Source of the DNA: Coniella vitis
Taxonomy: Eukaryota > Ascomycota > Sordariomycetes > Diaporthales > Schizoparmaceae
Direction: 5' to 3'
Assembly (NCBI GenBank): GCA_011317545.1
Contig: WUJK01000003.1
Coordinates: 868,001 to 932,000 of the forward strand
DNA: 64,000 nucleotides
Every line of letters starts with the position of its first letter. The first letter of the stretch is position 1. Below the pieces are notes generated by a model. It did not search any database. It saw only the letters and a program-made list of their open reading frames with translations, and had not been told where the DNA came from. Positions 57,485 through 64,000 of the stretch are shown here, piece by piece. The position numbers were made by a program, and so were the translations under genes.

Positions 57485-57505
57485 GCTCGTATCCGGGCTT
57501 ATAAC
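57485..57505 (-). other. primer-binding site, half-tRNA initiator-Met type
   Basis: Immediately downstream of the 5' LTR (element orientation) lies GTTATAAGCCCGGATACG. Its first 12 bases match the complement of the initiator-Met tRNA anticodon stem-loop except for one G-to-A change attributable to RIP. Ty5 and Drosophila copia prime from such an initiator-tRNA 5' half rather than from the tRNA 3' end. The match is recalled knowledge of the tRNA, not a search. Confidence 0.6.
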
Positions 57506-57720
57506 TAAGAAAATAAAGTATATATAAAGCTTAATTATTAGCTAAAACAGGCGAAATAAAAGAGAGGTTAAAAGAGTATATATATTCTATATATCTAGCT
57601 ATAAAAAAGAGCTATTGTTCGAATATTTGAGTATCGCCGAAGCCATTGTTCTGCTTATATAAACCCCATTGTCAGGCTAACATAATGGCTTTCGGGTTAG
57701 GGTTGAATGCCACTTTCACA
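57506..57720 (-). repeat. 5' LTR (right), 215 bp
   Basis: Starts TGTGAAAGTGGCATTC in element orientation and ends TTTATTTTCTTA. The outer half, from about 57620 rightwards, is unmutated (GCCATTGTTCTGC, TTGAATGCCAC). The half facing the element interior carries RIP transitions. Confidence 0.88.
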
Positions 57721-57725
57721 CCAGT
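57721..57725 (+). repeat. target-site duplication, right copy
   Basis: CCAGT directly after the right LTR, identical to 49901-49905. Confidence 0.85.
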
Positions 57726-59142
57726 GACATCAGAAGTATCTTGGTTGTTGAATTGCCATAGAGACCCGCCTCGGTCCATCCTATCCAACCGTTTAGTGCT
57801 GGGTATTCGCCGAGGTAATGTCGAGAGTATCATCAAGGTCATCACCATGTTAAGTAAACAATGGTATTGATGGCATCACTTACAATACTATTCACATGTC
57901 AGTTCATAGAGCCCATATTCGTCAAACGCGTCGATCACATCTAGACCGTCCCTGCGTCCCGTGACCGTCCAAACTGGAGCTACGCCAAAGCTTATCCCTT
58001 ACAAGCTCATGGGGATCCTCAATCCCGCCAGGAACACCCGAGATGGAGCCAATTGGAGCTTATTCAAAAAGATACCAGGCTAATAAGAAGCTTGGAAGCT
58101 CTGTTGACATATGATGATCAGAATATGTGAATGAACTGGCGAACGCGATGCAAGGTCCCAAGTTCTCTGATGTCGCGTTTCTTGATTTTCGTAGATGATA
58201 TTCCGGTCTTGGTTTTGCTGCTTTAGTGTACATGTATTTCTTGACTGTCATATATTCTCCAGCAAGACACCAAGGTGATATTGCGAGATGTCCTCAGAGA
58301 GGCAACCCTCGGATCCTTGAGCACAAGAATTTGTGGTCCGTAAGTCGGCCATCTTGCCTTGTGTAATGAGCTTTCTGAACTGCATAGCGTGGTGAGACGA
58401 TGAGAGTATTCAGATCTCAACGGGTGGTCTAGTCTAAGGTGGCTAAACAATGTATATCGCTACTTGCAAGGTGACTATAAGCAGTTCACAGCCCGCTACT
58501 CAAGACACATTCTCATACTGAAGGCGTTGCGTCGACGCTGATCGAGTTTGCCAGGAACCTATCTCGTCATATCCGAGGCAAAGCCTGAGAGTCCCTTCCA
58601 CCTTTGAGGTCATAGATGTTTGGTCTACTACAAACGAGAAGCAACCTTGGGTTATTCAACTTCCGTGTTCATGAAACCGAATGGGTTTGCTGTGTCAAAT
58701 ACTTTTTCTCTCACAATGCTATCCTTGAAACTTTTCCACATAGACGGCAGCCCTTTTCAGCTTCTGTTTGATGATATAATAGCGTTTTCATCGAACGAGC
58801 ATCACTACGCTGTGGTCAATTCACATATCACATGCCGTGCTGTTGTTGACCAGCTGGATCATCTTCGTCATCAGTTGAGGAAAGGACAGACGCATCATAG
58901 ACTGACTGTTTATCAGCTTCCAGGACATGAGTCTTGGCTTCTTTTAAAAGGATATCGGCCTCGGGGAGGAAAGAAAGGAAACATATCTTCCTTCATGTGC
59001 TCTAGAAGATTTTGACTCTCGTTCGTTCGCTTCTTTGGCGCAAACCCGACATCGTATACTGTGCAAAAGACCTCAAGATTGAAAAAAAAAAAAAAAAAAC
59101 AAGGAACAAAAAACACAAAAAACAAAAGGCCTCCTTGCCAAC
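57726..59142. other. intergenic region, possible degraded gene
   Basis: 1.4 kb with normal base composition. The plus strand holds protein-like fragments in shifting frames (MEPIGAYSKRYQANKKLG near 58045, then EYVNELANAMQGPKF near 58124). This suggests an old gene broken by stops or frameshifts, or a gene with introns I could not resolve. A plus frame at 58620-59015 (131 codons) has no recognised domain. A run of 18 A (59082-59099) lies in the probable leader of the WSC gene. Confidence 0.35.
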
Positions 59143-60559
59143 ATGCTCGCCAATCTCGCCGCCGCCGGGCTCTACCTAGCGGGCGTTGGGTCGGCGCGGG
59201 TCCTCGAGACCAGAGAAGACCCTGGCCTCGCCATCTCGGCCAACATCCCCTCGAACTGGGCCTACCAAGGCTGCTGGTCAGGCAGTGCGGGAGTCACCAA
59301 CTCCTTCGCAGACCCCAGCGGCATGACCCAGGCCTCGTGCGCCTACTACTGCGCTTCCCAGGGCGCCACGGCCGCCGGTCTCACCAACGGCACCTCGTGC
59401 CAGTGCTGGGACTTTATGAGCTCTGCGCCGGGAGTCTTGACGCTGCAAGACGAAGCGTCGTGCAACGTGGCTTGCCCGGGCGGCGCTGGCAACGAAGCGT
59501 GCGGTGGTGGTGCCGAGGAGCAGCAGGACACCATGGTTGTTCTCGTGCAGTCCGAGACCCTGGACGTCTCCGAGAGCCTGTGGGCCAACGAGCAGGAGAA
59601 TGGCGAGGACCTCTCTGCGGATGGCGGCTATGGCGGCGGTGGAGGCTGCCGCAAGTGCAGACGATGCCGCCGTTGTCCCAGGCCTTGCCCATACCCTCCT
59701 CGTCGACCCATCTACCACCCGCCGCCTTACTACCCACCCTACCCACCGCCACCAAGCTACCCTACCTACGTGAGTTGGCCCTTTTTGCTAGTGGAGCGTG
59801 GAAGGACGGATACTGACGCTGTTTCAAGACCCAGAGCTCTCCGTCAGGCTATTCCTCCACTACATATGTAAGATGAACACCGCCGCTCTTGTAGAGTTGA
59901 TCTAGCCCAGCACACTCCAGCTTGACCAAGATTCCCATGCTTTGTGCTATGGAGAGCCTCTACCACAAGAGATCGTTGAATCCGATTCTCAAAAGGACGG
60001 TGAATCTAACTTGATTTTGCCCACTTATAGACTACATCGTCGCTCTATTACCCTCCCACAACAACGACGACAACAACAAAAACAACAACTACCACCACCA
60101 CTCCATCAACAACAGTAAGTTCACAAGGAGAAAATGAAACTTAATCATACAACAGGTCCCCATTCCTTCTAGCCAATGCTCATACGGCCTGGTTTCTAGA
60201 CTACCACGACCAGCACCACCACCACGACCAAATCAACTACGACAACAACAACGACGACAACGACGACGACGACGACAACAACAACAACCACCACTACCAC
60301 ATCAACCAGTACAGTACCCATGTTTGTAAGTCCACGCTCACCAAACAAACCGTTGCTTGATAAAACAGAACACCCTCAAGATCATGAGAAAAGAGAGAGG
60401 GAGCAAGAGGGGAAGGGGGTGGTGTTCCTGTGTCCAACGAGACGAGTAACTGACCTTATTTCCACCTTTGCACAATAGGCCGTAGCCACTCCCGCGCCAG
60501 AGGTAGATGCAGAAGTCGACTTGTATGACGACTTTGACTACTCCAACAACCACTGGTAA
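59143..60559 (+). CDS. secreted WSC-domain protein with Cys/Arg knot and Thr-rich tail
   Basis: Exons 59143-59769, 59829-59867, 60031-60114, 60200-60325 and 60479-60559 (318 aa); every intron is phase 0. The signal peptide is MLANLAAAGLYLAGVGSARV. A WSC carbohydrate-binding domain follows: WAYQGCWSGSAGV, MTQASCAYYCASQGATAAGL, CQCWD, then SCNVACPGGAGNEACGGG. Residues 170-210 are Gly-, then Cys/Arg- and Pro/Tyr-rich (GGGGGCRKCRRCRRCPRPCP; YHPPPYYPPYPPPPSYP). Exons 3 and 4 encode almost pure Thr with a few Ser/Lys, probably heavily O-mannosylated. The last exon gives an acidic end (DAEVDLYDDFDYSNNHW) with no GPI or transmembrane segment. It is likely secreted or wall-associated, perhaps glucan-binding. 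Splice sites of the Thr exons are clear (each acceptor is TAG or AAG followed by AC). Confidence 0.82.
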
Positions 60560-61405
60560 AATGGGAAAGCTTTTCTCCCCCAAGTTTCGCTTACCCCCCC
60601 CCCCCCGATTCCCGCATCTCAACTATCGGGAAGTGTTCGGCTTGAATGGGTGGTGGTGGGCACTTGGTATTGAAAGAAGACTTGGTAACAGTCCTGATAT
60701 CTACGTCTCAAAGATGGTAAATTGGGTCTCGAGATTGGAAGACTGGGCGCGAAAGTAAAGGGCGTCTGTTGGTGAAGGATTCGTCCAAGTAGGTTGGTTA
60801 GGTTACTATAGGGTCGATACAAGACGTCTCATTCAAACGTGTCATTGCCCTAACAATATGTTGCGGTTCGTAAATCGTCGTGAGTTAGAAAAAGATGTGT
60901 ATACAGCCACTCCGGACATGACGACTGGGGAATTGATACGACGGAAGCTGAACTATATCAGCCGGGCATCTGAAATGGTAGCAACATTTGATGTCTTTCA
61001 TTCGCTCATTCAAATCCAAGATCGCATTGTTAGTCAGACGTGCTTTGCCTGTAGTAGTTCAGAAGTCATCATCACAAACATGAAAACAACAACATTCGTC
61101 ATATACTACCAAATCACCTATGATACAATTATCTCTTTCATGGACAAGCTTTTGTGACCGCCGAGTATCCGCCACCTTTCATTCTCATTCACGCCGCAAA
61201 ACGGTGCCCACCCAATATGTTTAATCAACCGAAGCAGCCCCGCATCAAAGGAAAAGAAAATGAAAGAATGATACAGCAAAATCAAGAAAGTTTTGCTTCT
61301 TCATTCAATTAAACGTGCTGGGTCACGGAATCTATTCAGTAAAGCAGAGCCATAACGTCATTCCTCGAGCCATCAACCGCAGTTCTAAGAACCATGTGGG
61401 TGAGT
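60560..61405. other. intergenic region between convergent genes
   Basis: 846 bp containing the 3' flanks of the WSC gene (plus) and clathrin heavy chain (minus). A run of C lies at about 60594-60606. A 99-codon plus frame at 60858-61157 has no recognised content and is probably chance. Confidence 0.45.
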
Positions 61406-64000
61406 CTAAAAGCCAGAGTAGCCAGTGGGTTGAGGCGCAAAGCCGTTAGGTGCACCAAACGCCGTGGGGGCAGGGCCACCGGGACCAGCAGTGATCATGA
61501 GCCGGTTGCCCAGAATGGGCGTGTTGTCCTCGACCTTTTCTTGCTCCTTCTCCTTGGCCTTGCGTGCTTCATTGTCCAGCTTCAGCTGAGTAAGCTCCTT
61601 GGTTGTTTGAGCCAACATGTTGATCATGTAAGGCATGGTAAAATCTTGCAGGCCATGGCGCCAAGAAAGCTCGAGAACAACATCGGGACGGACAAGGTCG
61701 TAGCAAGCGTACAACATGCCAACGTAGCATTCGCGGTTGCCAACATCGACGAACTATTAAAGACAAGTCAGAATACGGGGACAGAGCGATCATGACCAAA
61801 GAACATTTGAGTGCAACTTACGTATTTTAGCAGGTCTGTAACAATCTCGGCCTTACCCGACAGAGCAGAAGTCTCGATAGCGTCCTTCCACAGCTTGTCT
61901 TGCTTTGACAGAGCGATAGACTTCTCCCAGCGCTTGTTCTTGCGGTAGATGTTGGCCGCGATTTGACGGAAGAAGACGAGCTCGTGCTTCTCAAGGCGCG
62001 AAGCGAGCTCCACTGCGTCGTAGTTGTCATAGTGCTCGACCGAATCGCGCAGCGTCTTGTAGTCCTCCTCTTCGATCAACAGATCGTTGATGGCATCGTT
62101 AACCGTGCGCTTGTTCTGGGTCTGGACGTTAAGCAGGAAGGGCTTAATCAGCGGCAGGTTGTCAGACTTCTGGAAGAGGCGAACAACACGGTTGACATCA
62201 ATGCGAGGAGTAAGAACCTGCAAAAGGTCCGTCAACAGAGATGGGTGCTGCTCCAGGTAAAAGTTGATGGCCTTGTAGTAAATCTCCAAGTTGGCGACCT
62301 TGACGACCATCTCCTTGAATTGCTGGTGCTCCCATGAGTTCTCTGGGCGCTCCATGACAGCAAGGGCAGCATTGTCAAATTCGTCGTAGTGATAGTAACA
62401 AAAGACAAGCTCAGGCCACAAGTTGGCCTCCTCGCAAGCACGGATCATCTTAGGCATGTTCATGCGGCTCCAGAACAGCTTAAGGTGCTCCATCAATCGC
62501 TCAGGGTGGTACTTGGACAGGGCAATTCCAAGTTCGGTGAACATGCCCATGTGGGCGCGCTCCAAGCCAAGACCCTGCTCCAAGAGGTTGATGAGCTCGT
62601 CAAAGTAGCCGTTGTTCTCATACTGCTTGACAAGAGCCTGGAGTTCCTCGGCATCAACAATCAGGTTCAGACCGCAAATCTGTGCCAGACGGAACTCCTT
62701 CTTCTCGACGCAGGCGCCGTGGACTTGCTTCCAGACGCGGATGTTGTTTGCCTTGCGAGCACATTCCACAGCAGCTTGATAGTCTGCGAGGTGCACAAGA
62801 GTTGTGGCAAGCTTGGCCCAGTTCGAGATGCTAGAGAAGAAGATCTTGGCTGCCTCGTAAAGTCCCTCTTCATAAGCCTTGTCACCAGACTCTTCAATGT
62901 TGGCAACATTGGTGCCACGAAGGAAGTCCTCCAGTTCGCCAAGCTGCTCGAGACGAGCGTAGCTGAAGGCAAGAGCGGTATCGATCTCAGGCTCGCGCAA
63001 GGTCTTGCGGGCCATACGCAGGAACTGAACAAGCTCCTCGTTCTTGCCAGCATGAGTTGCGATCTCAATGACCTCAGAGTAGTTCTTGGCATCATCGGCC
63101 TTGATATAAGACTCGATGGCATCAGCGACACGCAGACCGTCAAGCTGAGCCTTGGCCACCTTTGACCAGACCTCTGGCAAGTCAACCTCCTCGGCGTATG
63201 CTTGCGCACGGTCAATGCTGACAACATGCTCAACAAGGACATTGACAGCGCTAGCCTTGTCACCAATCTTCTTGAAAATCTCAAAAGCTTCTTCATAAAG
63301 ACCGACGTTGATACAAGCGGCAGAAATCTCCTCGGCATCAAAGGCATCCAGACGGTGCACATAGTCCATGACACGCGCCTTGTCTGCCTTTGCTGCGGTG
63401 AACATAAGCAGGTTCTGCAGGTTTTGGTTGTCACTAAAGGGGCTGGGCTCCAACACAATCTTCTCGAGCAGCTCAATGAGCTCACCCGGCAAATCGGCCT
63501 TTAAGAAGCAGGCAACAGCCTGGGAAACCTTGGTGGGGTCGGTCGACTCTGGAACAGCGGTGGAAATGACTTGGTCAATGACGGACCGGCGGTGGATGTT
63601 GTTTTCGCTCAGAACAAATGTCCACAGCTCCTCGTCGGCCCGCTCAAGCAAGTATCGTGCCTGGGCCCGGTACATGGCGTTTTCGTTGGTGATGTTGACC
63701 AGTTCCAAATCATTTTGACCCTTGCTGTACGCAATGTAGGCCAAGTTGGGATCACGCTTCTCACAGTACTTTCCGACCACAAGGGTGTCGTACTGGTCAT
63801 TCTCCTTGAGGAACTTCTCAGGGTTGTTGTTCGAGTCAATGTAAATCTTGGCTAATGCGTTGTAAACAGCCTGTTGCTGGTTGCCAGAGGCAAGGGTAGC
63901 CTCCAGGAAGGGTAGTAGAAGCTTGAGACGGTTGCGGGACTCGACCTCAGCGACAAGCTCATCGATGGGAATGGAAGCCGCATTGATTGTCGAAAGCAGA
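61406..64000 (-). CDS. chc1: clathrin heavy chain, C-terminal half
   Basis: Frame enters from the right window edge. Exons 64000-61822 and 61753-61406, so about 842 residues are present of a usual 1680. Clathrin heavy chain forms the triskelion leg of coated vesicles in endocytosis and Golgi-endosome traffic. Visible are the alpha-helical CHCR repeats of the proximal leg and the trimerisation region: LIELLEKIVLEPSPFSDNQN, NLQNLLMFTAAKADKARVMD, FVDVGNRECYVGMLYACYDL, RPDVVLELSWRHGLQDFTMP and YMINMLAQTTKELTQLK. The tail ends PTGYSGF after a Gly/Pro/Ala-rich stretch. The single intron (61821-61754, donor GTAAGT) falls in LLKY|FVDV. The N-terminal beta-propeller lies outside the window. Confidence 0.97.

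Larger units (their letters stand above)
49906..57720 (-). mobile_element. complete Ty1/copia LTR retrotransposon, RIP-inactivated
   Basis: A 7815-bp element with 215-bp LTRs at both ends and a 5-bp target duplication (CCAGT). Read on the minus strand, the order is 5' LTR (57720-57506), primer-binding site, gag-like frame, integrase, reverse transcriptase (Y-I-D-N in place of YVDD at 52882-52871), RNase H (STIEAEL motif near 52230) and the terminal ADGLTKPL at 51979-51956. RNase H downstream of RT with this C-terminus, and integrase before RT, identify Ty1/copia. The internal DNA is extremely AT-rich, with CpA and TpG nearly absent, and all frames are full of stops: the signature of saturated RIP. 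An extra antisense frame lies between RNase H and the 3' LTR. A G-rich tract (AGGGGGTA) directly precedes the 3' LTR as polypurine tract. Confidence 0.9.

Noticed and set aside
49906..57720. Centromere or mitochondrial insertion as explanation of the AT-rich block
   Set aside because: Paired LTRs, target duplication, PBS and copia RT/RNase H remnants explain it fully.
62389..63165. Plus-strand frame of 258 codons opposite clathrin heavy chain
   Set aside because: Shadow of the strongly conserved clathrin exon on the other strand.
1..64000. CRISPR arrays, rRNA genes, bacterial-type operons
   Set aside because: No regularly spaced repeats or rRNA sequence seen; spliceosomal introns and gene content are fungal.

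Overview
This is nuclear DNA of a filamentous ascomycete, most likely a Sordariomycete and perhaps of the order Hypocreales. Four things point there: short GT-AG introns (about 50-120 bp) with CTGAC/CTAAC branch sites, ascomycete-type gene content, an S/T- and P-rich secretome, and a retrotransposon wrecked by repeat-induced point mutation (RIP). The order is inferred from overall character, not from a diagnostic marker. I placed exon boundaries by hand from splice signals, reading frame and family similarity.

Left part (1-14 kb): the N-terminal end of the nucleolar protein Pol5 (minus, cut by the window edge), a five-exon cytochrome P450 (minus), about 5 kb without a recognisable gene, then the Cdc25 mitotic phosphatase (plus). 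A gap of 2.4 kb follows, then Drn1/CWF19L1 (minus), which shares a short divergent promoter with UTP20.

Central housekeeping block (14-32 kb): the giant single-exon UTP20 (small-subunit processome), Zim17 (mitochondrial Hsp70 escort), cullin-3, mitochondrial ATP synthase alpha with nine exons, and NAD(P)H-hydrate dehydratase. Pol5 and UTP20 both act in ribosome biogenesis. Zim17 and ATP1 are mitochondrial. There is no secondary-metabolite cluster; the P450 stands alone.

Right part (32-64 kb): a 758-bp element with perfect 161-bp inverted ends, 5 kb of gene-poor DNA, a conserved fungal protein of unknown function, a Pro/Thr-rich protein, vacuolar dipeptidyl aminopeptidase B and a secreted GH131 glucanase. 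Next comes a complete, heavily RIP-mutated 7.8-kb Ty1/copia element (49906-57720) with 215-bp LTRs and a 5-bp target duplication. After it lie a secreted WSC-domain protein with a Thr-rich tail and the C-terminal half of clathrin heavy chain (minus, cut by the window edge).

The most unusual object is a roughly 520-codon reading frame inside the copia element. It runs antisense to gag-pol, between RNase H and the 3' LTR. It stays in one frame without indels, and every internal stop is TAA or TAG, as RIP of CAA/CAG (or TGG) would give. The other notable objects are the central-hairpin inverted-repeat element and a dispersed TACATAGTA motif confined to intergenic DNA.
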